A DNA stretch of 64,000 nucleotides from Lagopus muta. Lineage: Eukaryota > Chordata > Aves > Galliformes > Phasianidae. The stretch covers positions 5,121,778 to 5,185,777 of the forward strand of contig NC_064449.1 in the NCBI RefSeq assembly GCF_023343835.1, written 5' to 3'. Positions 36,616 through 48,300 of this stretch are shown here, one piece after another. Position 1 is the stretch's first letter; every line of letters starts with the position of its first letter. The notes under the pieces are model-generated. The model was not told the DNA's origin. It did no database searches and saw only the letters and a program-made list of their open reading frames with translations. A program made the translations under genes and the position numbers.

Positions 36616-38900
36616 TGGTCTCTTGTTCTAGGACAGCATTGGTAACAAGCTTGTTGGTGCATGGCTCTCTGTCCTGGCAGCCAGCTGGGAATTTCCAAGT
36701 GTCCTCAACTTCTGCTGTGGAAATGAGGGGTCTTTGAGAACTTCCTGGTTTTTAGCAGAATGTCACCCTCCTCTACAAATGATGACTGGAAATTGCTTTT
36801 CCGTTTACTAGTAGGTGATGGGAGCATCAGCATTTGCTCACTGTTTATTTGTTTTAGTCAGCAAAAGGTCGTGTGGGCTTGGAAGGACCAAGGACCACCT
36901 CGTCCCATCCTTGCACTGTGGAAGGACCAAGTGCCAAAGGTATGATATATATGATATATTTTCTCCACACCTTTTGCCAGTTGAAACATGCTTACTTAGA
37001 TCTTTCCTCTTCTCCTATGTTAAAGATGCCTTTGTCCCCAAAGGAAGTGCTGGTGACCATATGAATTTAACCTGAATTTAAGCTTTTTTATGCTTTCTGA
37101 AGTTTTCATTGATGCCTCTCTCCCCGCTATGTAAATGTCTGCTCTATCCATGCTGACAGAAAGACACAAACCGTATCCTGGGTCATAACAGAGCAGGCTC
37201 ACACTGGCCTAGAGTTTCTAGCTTCTGAGTCCTTGACCTGCTGAAAATGAGTTGACCTAAACCATGTAAATCATGGTAGTCTGTATTGAATAAGCACTTT
37301 TGCAAGGGACCCTTCCTGGCATACTTCTGAAGTAGCTGATGCTCTGTATTTGAAGTTCTCCAAAGAGAACTTTTTATCCCTGTTAGAAACAATACAGTCC
37401 ATCTTCTATTATGTAGTGACACCATTTGCATGAGATTTTATTGGAAAATTGCTGTGGCTGGTGCCTTAATGGCCTCCAGGAAAGCACCTGCGCTGTTCCC
37501 AAGTCACATGCCTGTAGCCTCTGTGCTGAAGTGCACAACTTTGAACTTTTGGCATAAAAGGGAATGGTTAGTTAATAAAAAGGCATGCTCTGATTCACAG
37601 TTCATTGCATAAAAGTGCGTTTGCTGCTGTTAAAAATGTCTGTTCTATCACAAAAGGATGATTAGGAGCCAGAAAGTTGAAGGAAGCATCAGAGCAGAGC
37701 AGAGCCCACGCAGTGCCAGAGGCTGTAGGAGGGTCACAGGGACTTCAGAAGCAGGCACATTCCCAAGGTACAGCTCCTCTCTGTCAGGGAGCCTAACCCA
37801 CAGTCTGAGAGTGTGTCAGGAAAATGTTGCAGTCCCAGAAAGCTTCCAGAGGAGCCTATTAGACAGCCAGATTCAGACTGTCTAGCAACATCACTGTTTG
37901 AACAGGAATGTAAGAAAACGTGATGCAGTTGTAAGTAGAGCACGTGAAATTTGAATGCTGTTAGTTTCTCCAATGCACAGGTACTTAGCTGCAGCCTGTA
38001 GGTTCCAGTATTAAGGGCAGTTTTGATATGAAAAGACCTTGAGCTTTTATGGTGCCTCACGGTTTTCAAACAGATCTTGGATATGAGAACATCAGCAACA
38101 GAGAGGAACTTTTCCAGACCACCCTTTGTGCCAGCATGGGGGCCATCGCACCAAGAATCTGATTCCTTTTTTCCTTTGGGTCCTTTTGCTCAGCTGTGGC
38201 ATACTTATGTCTGAGATGAGCAGCCCAAAGCTGCTTCACATTTGATTGAGGTAAATGTGGCACCAAGGAGGAACCAGAGGCAATCCCCCTTGGCCTGAGG
38301 CATGGGGTGCTCAGTACTTAGGGGAGTGCTGTGGCTGCAGGACTCCATGAGGAACAGTTTGCAGGGGAAGCGTGCTCTCCACCAGCAGACTACAATGAAA
38401 CTGTATTTGCAGGCCTGAAGAGGTTTGTCTGTGTGCATGGTCTGGAATCAGCAGGATGCAGCTCCTCAGATGATACTGTGGTGTGGAATGATCTGGGTAT
38501 AAACAAAGAGAAGAAGGGTTTTGGAGGGAGCGTGCATTGCAGCTAGCTGAGTAAACAAGAGACAAATGTTGTCCATATGGGGAAAGAGCTGCAGCAGTGG
38601 GATGGGCTGAGCCAAGGTTGTGAAAAACCAAATAAAGGAAAATTCAGAATGTTTGGGAGCTCTGGAAGCTCTGTGCTGCGCCCTGGCCCTGCCGCATTTC
38701 TGTGCCTCGTGGGCCATGCTTCTAAGGCACAGGTCTGAGCGGAGGTTTGTTTCCACAGCACCTGGCTTTCACGTTTTCGCTCTGAGACAATCGCAAACGC
38801 AGTTACATTTCATTACGAGGAACTGGGAAAGCATTTATCCCGCTGAGTGTCAGTGTTGCTCCGCCCTGTGTGTGGTGGTTTGCTCTCACAGGGATGGAAC
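36616..38900 (+). other. Intergenic region between TTC28 and PITPNB
   Basis: Apart from AATAAA motifs at 37574 and 38631 (possible alternative TTC28 ends), no gene, RNA or clear transposon is seen. Base composition shifts sharply to GC-rich after about 38900. Confidence 0.6.
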
Positions 38901-39029
38901 ACGAGGGCGGTTCAGCTGGGAGATGTGGCGCCGGTGGCTTTATGGCACAGCGAGGACGGGCTGGCAGTTGGACGGAGCTCTTTTCCAACACCAAGCACCC
39001 TACGCCCAAAGCCGCCTTTCCCGCCGGGC

Positions 39030-39329
39030 CGAGGGGACGCGGGGCGGGGCTGGAGGCGGGCGGGGCGGGGCGGCGCGGCGCGATTGGCTGCCTGCAGGTG
39101 AGGTGGAGGCGTTGCTGTGAGTCACGCGCCCTCGGATTGGTGGCGGCGGGCGCGTGCGCGCCACGCACCGTGCCCAGGTTCACCGAGGCGCGGACCGGAA
39201 GTAAGGCTGCACGGCGCGGCGGGATTGGGCGTCCATCTGTGAGGGGGAGGGGCTTCCTCGGAAGCGCACCGTGCGGAATGGGCAGGCGCCGCCGGTCGCG
39301 CGTGCGCAGTACGGGGCGGTGCGGGGAAG
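39030..39329 (+). promoter_or_regulatory. PITPNB: PITPNB core promoter and 5' UTR
   Basis: TATA-less and GC-rich. Visible motifs are repeated GGGCGG GC boxes near 39050-39072, three inverted CCAAT boxes (ATTGG at 39083, 39136 and 39224), an AP-1-type TGAGTCA at 39118-39124, an ETS-type CCGGAAGT at 39195-39202, and an NRF1-type GCGCGTGCGCA at 39298-39308. The last lies about 20 nt before the start codon, so it is in or next to the 5' UTR. Transcription start is not determined. Confidence 0.7.
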
Positions 39330-39349
39330 ATGGTGCTGATCAAGGAATT
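39330..39349 (+). CDS. PITPNB: PITPNB exon 1 (coding part)
   Basis: ATG GTG CTG ATC AAG GAA TT| encodes MVLIKE and two bases of Phe7 before gtgagt. A strong Kozak context (aagATGG) supports this start. Confidence 0.97.
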
Positions 39350-42300
39350 GTGAGTGCGGGCGGCCGGGAGGCGAGTGGGCTTTGAGCGGCGCGGCCCGGT
39401 GCTGCCGGAGAGCGGCTGGAGCCGCCCGCGCCTCTCGGCGGTGGGGCCGCGCCGAGCCGCGAGGGTGCAGCCGGGTGGGGCCGTGGCGGGAGCCGATGCG
39501 CGCTGGGCCTCCCTTGGCTCCGCCGCGCCGGAAGTGCCCGGCCCGCCCCAGCCCGGGGCCGCGTCGCCTCGGCCGCTCCCTTATCGAGGGTGCGGGGCTG
39601 CAGGGACGGTAGGAGCGGCCATCCGAGCGGCTCGTGGCGGCACCGCGGGGTCCCGCAGCCGCTCCGTTGCCGCCCGGGGCGCGGCTTCGTTTGGTGCTCA
39701 CCGCGCGTCCGGCCGGGCGAGCCAGCGCTCAGCTCTGCGCTGACGGCCGTGCTGGGCGAGCCCGCGATGAGCTGCGAGCTCCGCTTTCCGAGCTGAAACG
39801 TTTGAGGCGGTCAGATCTCAAAGGCGGCTGTCTTGTTTTTTTTCTTCCATTTGGTTTTGCATTTCTCTCGGAAGGTTTTATAGGTGGAAATGGAAGTAGT
39901 TCGGCAAGGCACACATGGGAATCCTTGTCCCGTCAGGGATAAATAAAGAAGGTGTGTAGGAGCTGCGAGACAGAGGCACGAGACGGCTCGGGTTGGAGGG
40001 ACCTCGGGGCACCCGGTGCCGTCCCGCTGCCACCTCAATGGGCGTGAGCCGTCCCGCTCTTTAAGTGACTCATAACGGCTGTAATTGCTAACGTTCATTC
40101 GTAGGCTCTGAGGGCCCATGTGTGTGTTCTGCTGTCTGTGGCACTGGCAGGGCTGTTTGTCGTCACATGTGAAAAAAGCTGGCAGCTCTGAGTTTCCAGC
40201 AGAGCTGGAAATGGGGCTTGGATTTCCTTGCCCTTCTGTGCAGCTTTTGACGTTCCCACCCATCTCCCCCTTCCTGACACATCTGCCTTCTTGATTTCAC
40301 ACAGATTTCTCGTATTGTCCCCATAGAGCTGTACTGCTGTACAGTGCATCTGAAAAGAAATCCTAAGTTAGCTCGTGCTGATGCTTCCTTCTTGACTGTG
40401 TTTATTACAGTTTATATCTGTTGCTGAAACCTAACAGTTCATTGTATTAATTTTTCTTTTTGTCCTCTTTCAGCCGAGTGGTGTTGCCATGTTCAGTGCA
40501 AGAGGTATGTCCTCATCTGACCTGTTCTGGCTCTGGGGGGAGGGATGGGAAGATGCCGACGTGTTCTTTAAGTCTGACTGCCCTGGATCCAAATGTTCCC
40601 TGCGCTGTGCAGCTCAGCTGTGCATAAGGTACCATGTGTGTAAGCCACCAGTCAGGCAGAGCTAACCTGTTGCAGATCAGTGAATTTCAAAAGGAGGCAG
40701 ATGCCTACAGGCCTGCAGCGTTTAGTTGTTTCTGAGCCACTCCGTGGCTTACGAGCGAGAGAAAAACATTGTGCAACTGTGTGCTGCAGCAGAATTTTCC
40801 TGCTGATCAAGGCATTCGGTGACCCCAAAGCTTTTCCTGAAGGCAAAAGTAAGAACGGTCTTCTGAGATCTGAAGGCAGCTATTTAAATGGTCCTGTGAG
40901 GGTGGTACCTAATTAGTTAAAAGTATTAGTCTGGGAGAGCTGGTGCAGGAATTCAATCATTTCAAAATCTTGTAAACAAAAGATTGTATTACTTTTATTT
41001 CATGAAGAATTTCTATGCTTTGTTTTTAATGTGGGATGAACGAAGGGTGGTGGATGCAGTGCTCCATACCAGTGTGTTGCATTAAGGTGAAGGAAGAGGT
41101 GCATCGAGGTGGTGTGTTTTGCCCCATAGTCACGTTGTCATGAATGCTTCTTTTATTTTCTTTCCTAATTTCATTGTGTTCCTACTAGCAGTTCTTCTGT
41201 GCATTGGCCGTTTTGCCTGACTTAAATATTGAATCTCACCTTTCTTAACTTTCCAGTATCAAGTTGGTCAACTTTATTCGGTGGCAGAAGCTAGCAAAAA
41301 TGAAACGGGAGGTGGTGAAGGAATTCAAGTCTTAATAAACGAGCCTTATGAAAAAGATGATGAGAAGGGACAATATACTCACAAAATCTATCACTTAAAG
41401 AGGTGAGGAAAACATAGATATTGGTTGGGACCATCTCTGTTAATTACCTTGCGGTTACATAGAATCATAGAATGGCCTGGGTTGAAAAGGACCACAGTGA
41501 TCATCTGGTTCCAACCCCCTGCTGTGTGCAGATTGCCAACCAGCAGCCCAGGCTGCCCAGAGCCACATCCAGCCTGGCCTTGAATGCCTGCAGGGATGGG
41601 GCATCCACAGCCTCCTTGTTACCTGCAGCAATGTTCTCTTAACTGTTCTGTGATCAGTAATGTTGTTAGAGTTCCTGCATAGCTGACTGTGAGTAACTTA
41701 GGGATCGTGACCTTTGCTGTGCTTGGGTAGAACATGCCTTTCTTTTTAGAGTGGAAGAAATCAGTGAGGTTCTGCAGCTGGCAAATAAACTTAAATCATG
41801 TCAATTTTTGTTTTTTACAGTAAAGTTCCTGGTTTTGTAAGAATGATTGCTCCAGAAGGCTCCCTGGTGTTCCACGAGAAGGCCTGGAATGCATATCCTT
41901 ACTGTAGAACAAGTAGGTGACACTTCTGTGCTGAAGTGTCTCATACTGTTAGTGTTTAGGGATGGTCTTAAATCGTTTAGGAGCAGAGTGGGTGCCATCA
42001 AGTAGAAAGCACGTTTTGCACTTTAATGTTGTGTTTCTGAGATCTCCTGTTCTGAAGAGGTCTGCTTATGAAAAGCAGCCTTAGAGTGCAGTGCCATTAG
42101 TGCAAGACTAACAGCTCACTCTTTCTTTGAGTGTAGAACAGAAGCTGTTAGAAACCAAGTAATTTCTGTACATCCTTGTAGTCTCTTTAAAGGAGATGAC
42201 TGCGTTATTGAAATACTTTAACTGTGGCAGCCTTAAGAGTAGGCTCTGTTCTGTTGTTTTTATTCAATAGTTGGAATCACTTTGTAGTAAACTTCCAAAA

Positions 42301-45300
42301 TTAGGGCTGGCAAGTTGTAATCTGCTGCAGCATGCTGACTGCATACACCAAAATCTCTCAGACTAATCTTGAATGTTTCTTAGCACTGTGATGTATTCAT
42401 TGTCTGCAGTGTTTCATAAACAATCCTATCTAATAACACTTTTGTTTCTTTTTTGCTTTCCTCCCACGTGTTTCCAATGACCAGTTGTGACGGTGAGTGT
42501 TTGAATTGCTATCAGTGCTATGGTGGATTGATCTGAATTGTGTTTTATTTGTTGTGAATGCTACAACTGACTCGGGCAAGCCAGCCTCAGCCACATATCT
42601 GTGCCTTGTGGGGGTTCCTGGCACAGGACAACTTGTTACTTTGTCACTACTTGGCTGTAATTGGAAGGAACTGTAATTTGGCAAAGAAATGCTCTCATTT
42701 TTTGCATCATGTTTTGTTTCTTTGCTTACTGTTACAGCTCTGTAACGCCTGTCTTGTTAAGGCAGGCCAAGAACAGAACGCTAAGTCAGCTTTTTCTATG
42801 GTCTTGAATGTGGAATAATCAGTCCCTGAAATCCTGTTTTGGAGAAAGTGAAATTCTGCCTCAGTTAAAATGGGTTAACAGAGAAGCAAGGTGGACCAAT
42901 TTAGATGGGGTTTTGGGGTTTTTGCTATTTAAAATGTGTGATAAAGAGACCAGCAAGCCTTCATTATCCCGTGTCTCTATTTTGGTGATCTGTTTGAGGG
43001 AGCTTTGTACATTTGATGTTAAATTCCTTTATCTGCTCGCATGCAGACTTGGTTCAGATTGTCACCCTGAGGGTACAGCATAAGGTGCTGCAAACACGTT
43101 GCTGAACTGCTCGGCTTGTTTCCCCATGATGTGTGCACACTGATGTCTGCTTTTCTACTTCTGAAATTAGAAGTGTTCTGTGCTGGGCTGTAGACATAAG
43201 GTTTGGTAGTAGCCAGACCTCGACGGTCGTAACTGTGCTATACATGAACGTCTGCTCTGTGTCAGCTGTCACCCAGCTCTCAGAATGGTCTCATTAACTG
43301 AAGTATATTGGCGTCAAATTTTTCCATCTTTGTTGCAGTATTCATTTAAAATGCTGTGAACGTAGAAGTAAAGAATTTCAGAGCTGAGGAAGAGGGATCC
43401 TGAGTGACAGCGCCCTTATTTCTATTTGTGTGCACCGAGCTGGGCTTACCAGTAGGACTGCTTTCAAGGGAGCACTTGGTGCTGTAGCTGATTTCTTGCT
43501 CTTAGAATCACCAAGGTTTGAAGAAGCCTCCAGCATCATTCAGTGCAGCCACCCCCACCACCAGCACTGCCCATCAGAGGCAGGTTATCCCGTGGTACCT
43601 TCTGTGTGCAGGAGAAAGGGCTGTTTCTTTTTGTAATTTAAATAGAGTGTGTGCTAGTTAAGACTTAGTGAGGACTGCTTTATGCAAATGTAAATTTGCA
43701 CTTATGTAAAACATACCTACGCTGTCTAACTAGGAGTTAAGCTGAGTGAGCACAATCAAACTCATGGTTTTTGTTTTAATTCTTACAGAATGAATACATG
43801 AAAGATGATTTCTTCATAAAAATCGAGACCTGGCACAAACCCGACCTGGGGACGTCAGAGAACGTGAGTTGGGATTTGGATGCCTAACACTAGTAATATT
43901 TTCCTTTCAGCCAAATAAGGTCTTCCATATCCAGTAATGGCAGATAATCACTGTATAACGTTCAAAGTCCAACCAGTTACTTACACAGAAAGTGTTATTC
44001 AAATCCTTCTGAGGTGATCAGGGTTTCTCATCTAAAGAGGTAGAAAAAAAAAGAGGAATTTCTTTTTTGTTTTTAATGTTAATATCAGTGCAGATATCTG
44101 ATTCTCACTGACATTAAAAGAGGTTTTCAGGAAGTGGGAACTTTTAATTTCATATTCTTTTCTCTTAGGAGTGCCAGTGACCTTGAAACTGACATTATGG
44201 TTTATTTTTGTACGTTTCTGTAGGGCTATTTATTGAAGCTTAAGCTGTAAGTTTTCTGGACTGGAGGTCTTCTTTTTCTGTGTTGATGGTTCATTCAGTT
44301 CATGGGTCTCTTCAGGAGACCTCTTCTGTACAGTGACAAATGTACTTACAGAGCATTTGGGGGGGAAGGATGGTCAATATATTCTCAGTGCTTTGGTGAA
44401 TTGCTTCAACCCTAAAGAAAGGATGTGCTGCAGAGAAGGAGGGTATTTCTTGAACAGCTCTGCTTTCTTTAATTGTAAGTTCAGGTGTGCCATACAGGTA
44501 ACAGATGTGAAGTTAATAGCATGCTTAGATCAATGTGTAGCTTCATCCTGCATGCATTCATCTGAAGCATACTAGAGGAAGGCCTATTTAGAGAACTGAC
44601 TAAAGGTAGGCAGGTTATTGAGACCTGCCATATTTGCACTTTGGCACTTGTGAAGATTTCTTTCTAAATAGAACCATTTTACTGAATGGGTGACATTTCT
44701 AATTAGAGCTTGATTTCATCAGCTGTGATATACAAAGAATACAGCTTGATTTTAAAACTGGTCTCATGAATGCACAGGAGCTGAAGGCTTTGTGTTGGTT
44801 TAAAATTGTTTAGTGAATTAATTGAACTAAAGAAATAATTCCCTTTTAAGAAAGCAGAGAAAGAAAGCACAGATTCTGAGAACACACTTTACCTTCATGA
44901 GGTCCAGAATAAAATATACTTGCTGCATCAGGTTGTGGCATCAAAACCACTCCTTTTTCTTTTGCAGGTGCACAATTTAGATCCCAACACGTGGAAGAGT
45001 GTTGAAGTTGTCCATATTGACATTGCAGACAGAACTCAAGTAGAACCAGGAGTAAGTAAACGTGCTGATGTTGGGGTAGGGGCACAGCGTGCTGCTCGTT
45101 CTGTCAGTGCTTTCTGGTTGTTGTGAATGAGCTGGAAGTGGTATGGATTTTATCCAACAGATACAATTATTTTGAATAATTCTTTCCTGTGCTTCATGCT
45201 TAGGAATTGCGTTGACAATTTTAAACTGTTGGGTTTGACTCTCAGTTACATGACACAAACGTGAAAATCAACAGACTGTTGGTGTCGTTTTTATTTCCAG

Positions 45301-48300
45301 CTGTAGACAAAGTAATTGAGTAGATGGAGCAGGGATCCGTGTGCTCATGTCTGTGTGTGAAGGCAAGAGCAAGAACCTGCCCCAGCTGTCCAGCATGAGA
45401 GAGAGCAGCAATTCCACCAAGCTCCTATTGTGCTTCTGCTGCTACTTTTTGATTAGAAGTTCTCTGTCCCCCAACCCATCCTTCACTCTGTGGTTCAGGC
45501 AATCTCAAGAGGAACTGTCAGGCTTTGCCACTAAAAACTAGACTTTACTTTTAAACTCCTGTTATCCGAACAGTTCTCAGGAAATGAACTTTGGTATCTT
45601 GTGAAAGCTGTGGGATTACTCTTTCTGTTTCCTCATCATTAATTGCTTTGGTGACCATCAGCATTATGGATACACCCAGAAATCTCTCTTTGGGAGTCTA
45701 TGATCTTTTTCCTGAGTGTATGAAGTTTAATATCTTTGTAGAGGAAGGAAAAAATTAGGAGAGATTTTATCAGTAATGGCACATGGTTATTTAGTGAAGT
45801 TGTATGCCAGACAAAGAGGAGTGTGTGCAGTGGTGGAAGCTGGCTGCCATATGAAGAAGAGAGAGTGGCAAAGTTCAGTGCTAGGAACACAGGCCTCCAT
45901 CTTCTCTTTTCAGTTGCGCTTTGCACAGAAAAGATGCCTTAAATCTGATAATGTGAAATTTCACTGGAGTAAATACCCAAAGAGATGTATTCAGCTTTAT
46001 CTGCCTTGCTGGGATTTCGCTTACAGGGCAGCCCTTCAGGTCTGTGATAGTTCCCATTCTGTTCCTCTGCATTGCCAATTGTTAAGCAACTCACTGTGTG
46101 TGATTGATGTGAGTAAGAAGGTAGGATACATTGATTTTACACGCAGGTTTACACAACTTCAGAGGGCACCTTCACTATAAAGCGCTTGTCCTAATTTCTG
46201 GCTTACACCAACACTGGCCTGTTTGTGTTCACGTGATAATTTTGTGCTGGTTTTGTGCAAGCAGCTGTTCTTGAAACTATTTAATTGTTATTTTCCAAAA
46301 AATAAATACTTGGATATCTTTCACTGTGAGGAGAGGACTCCTTTGCAGGCAAGTAAAGGAAAGAGGGAAAAGGCCACAGTGGTATGTGAATGGGAAAGGC
46401 GTGTTTCATAAATTGCTATTTCTGTTGCCAACTTAAGTGTATAACCTGCACTGCTGCTTAACTGATGTTTAATGGGTGACCTGTGGGTTTACATGTGTGA
46501 AAATACACTGTTTGGAGAACCTCCCTGTAAAGCAAACGGAATGTACCTCACCTATTGTAATGCAGTGAGGAATCATTTTGCTGCCCCTTGTTCTTTCAGA
46601 CATTCCATATGACCTTAGAGCTGACCTGGCAGGTAAATGTATGTTGTGCATTCCCTATTCCGTGCCTGGAATTGTGGCAGACAACAACAGTGCTGTCAGC
46701 TGTCAGGATGCTTTCTCAGTCGCAGTACCTGTAAATAAAGGGTTGTGCTTATTATTGATGTTCCTTGATCTTACATATTTACTCTGTTTGGAGTACTGTT
46801 AGGGAACAGCACTGCTTATGCTGTATGCCCTCTTGCAGTGCTGTGTGCCATGGTTTGCCTTCATATTGCAGTTTCCTTTGTACTAAAGACTAACAGATGG
46901 TGGCATGCTAAAAGCAGCTGTACTTTAGGCTCGGGATCAAGATCCATCTAACCCAGTATCCTGTTAGGGGCCAGTAGCAGTGACGTGTGGAAGGATAAGG
47001 CACTTGGGAAGCATAGAATACAAAAAGCTGAGAGGTGCATATCTGTGGAAAGATCAATCTGTTTAAAAGACTTCCAGAACCCCTGCTTACATCTGGCCCT
47101 TTGGTAGGAACTTCCATTCCCATGAGTGCATCTAATCCATTTTAAAACCGTTTACACTGCTGACCTTTGTAGCCTCGTGAATTCTGTGGGGTGTTTGTTG
47201 GTACAGAGATACAGCACGCACCTGCCTCATCATTCAGTTCATTTTGTGCCCCTTTTTATACTTTCTGCAGAATTCTTCTTACAGTTTTTGACCATTCTCC
47301 CATTGTCCTCCCCCACCTCCTCTCCATCACATCTCTCCCAGGGCCGCTGTCTCTCCATCCGTCTTCACATGGAAACCATTTCATATGTGAAAGTCCTTGA
47401 AACTATTTTCAGTACATTATCCTCCTGTTTTTTTTTTTCCCTCCTTTTGAATGTTTGGTCTACAGAGTGTCAGAACTATAAACGTGGAATGGTTTAATCC
47501 AGAGTCTCAGGTCACCTCTTATGTTTCTATGTTCTCTTCCTTTTGTAGTGACTCTAACACCATTTTTGGCCATAGCAAAGTGCTTTTAGGTTCAGATTCA
47601 CAGTAGGACCCATGATAGTGTAGGTATCCTTGGGACCAACTTCCACCACGTGATTCAGGTTTGCGTTTCCATTTCATCCCTTAGACATTCCATTTTGCAG
47701 AGTGCTGACTTTGAATATCACGTCAGTGCTTTGTTGAATGAAATTTTACCTGAATGTAGATCCTGCTGTGAGTTACCCATGAGCTGGCACCCTTCTCACA
47801 CCTCTTATTTGCCCCCTTTCTTCAACAGCTCAGTGTTGGCCAGCAGGGAATTCTCCTTGACCCAGACTGGTAGTCTCTTCCGTGGTGAAAATCTGCACTT
47901 TCTGGCCTTTGTTTTATTTACATTTGTTTATTTTTTGTCAAAAAGAACCCAGTTGTGCTACATGGGATAACAGCATGACTGAAGGAAGCAGGCTGCATTT
48001 TTAAAATCCAATTTTGGTTAAAGTTGTGATAAATACACTCAAGATGTACCCTTGCATTCGGTGATTGAACCTTGGCCAAAGCATTGTAGTGTGACGATTA
48101 CTTCAGTTTCAGAGCTGCAATCAGCATAAATACAAAAAGCAGTGCATTTCCTAAAGGTACTGATGGTATGCATATGCTAACTTGTGCTTGTTTAAGTATG
48201 TATAGAAATAATTTGGGCAACATCTGTGGCTTTCTTCAGGTATAGATTTAACCCTGGCCTCTTAATCATCTCCAGCATACAATCAAAGCAGCTTTATGTG

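Larger units (their letters stand above)
38900..39800 (+). promoter_or_regulatory. PITPNB: CpG island spanning PITPNB promoter and exon 1
   Basis: CpG dinucleotides are dense and GC content very high across this segment, unlike the CpG-poor flanks. It covers the start codon at 39330 and the first part of intron 1. Long Arg/Ala/Pro-rich open frames on both strands here are compositional artefacts. Confidence 0.88.

Noticed and set aside
36865..36945. CR1-like phrase (gggcttggaaggaccaagga, then accacctcgtcccatcc)
   Set aside because: The similarity is limited to a few words and lacks the CR1 terminal repeat, so it may be chance or a very degraded scrap.
38620..39800. Long Arg/Ala/Gly/Pro-rich open frames on both strands
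   Set aside because: They lie in the CpG island where stop codons are rare by composition. They overlap the PITPNB promoter and show no recognisable domain.
45776..46180. Open frame of 134 codons in PITPNB intron 7
   Set aside because: No protein similarity and no splice context; chance ORF.
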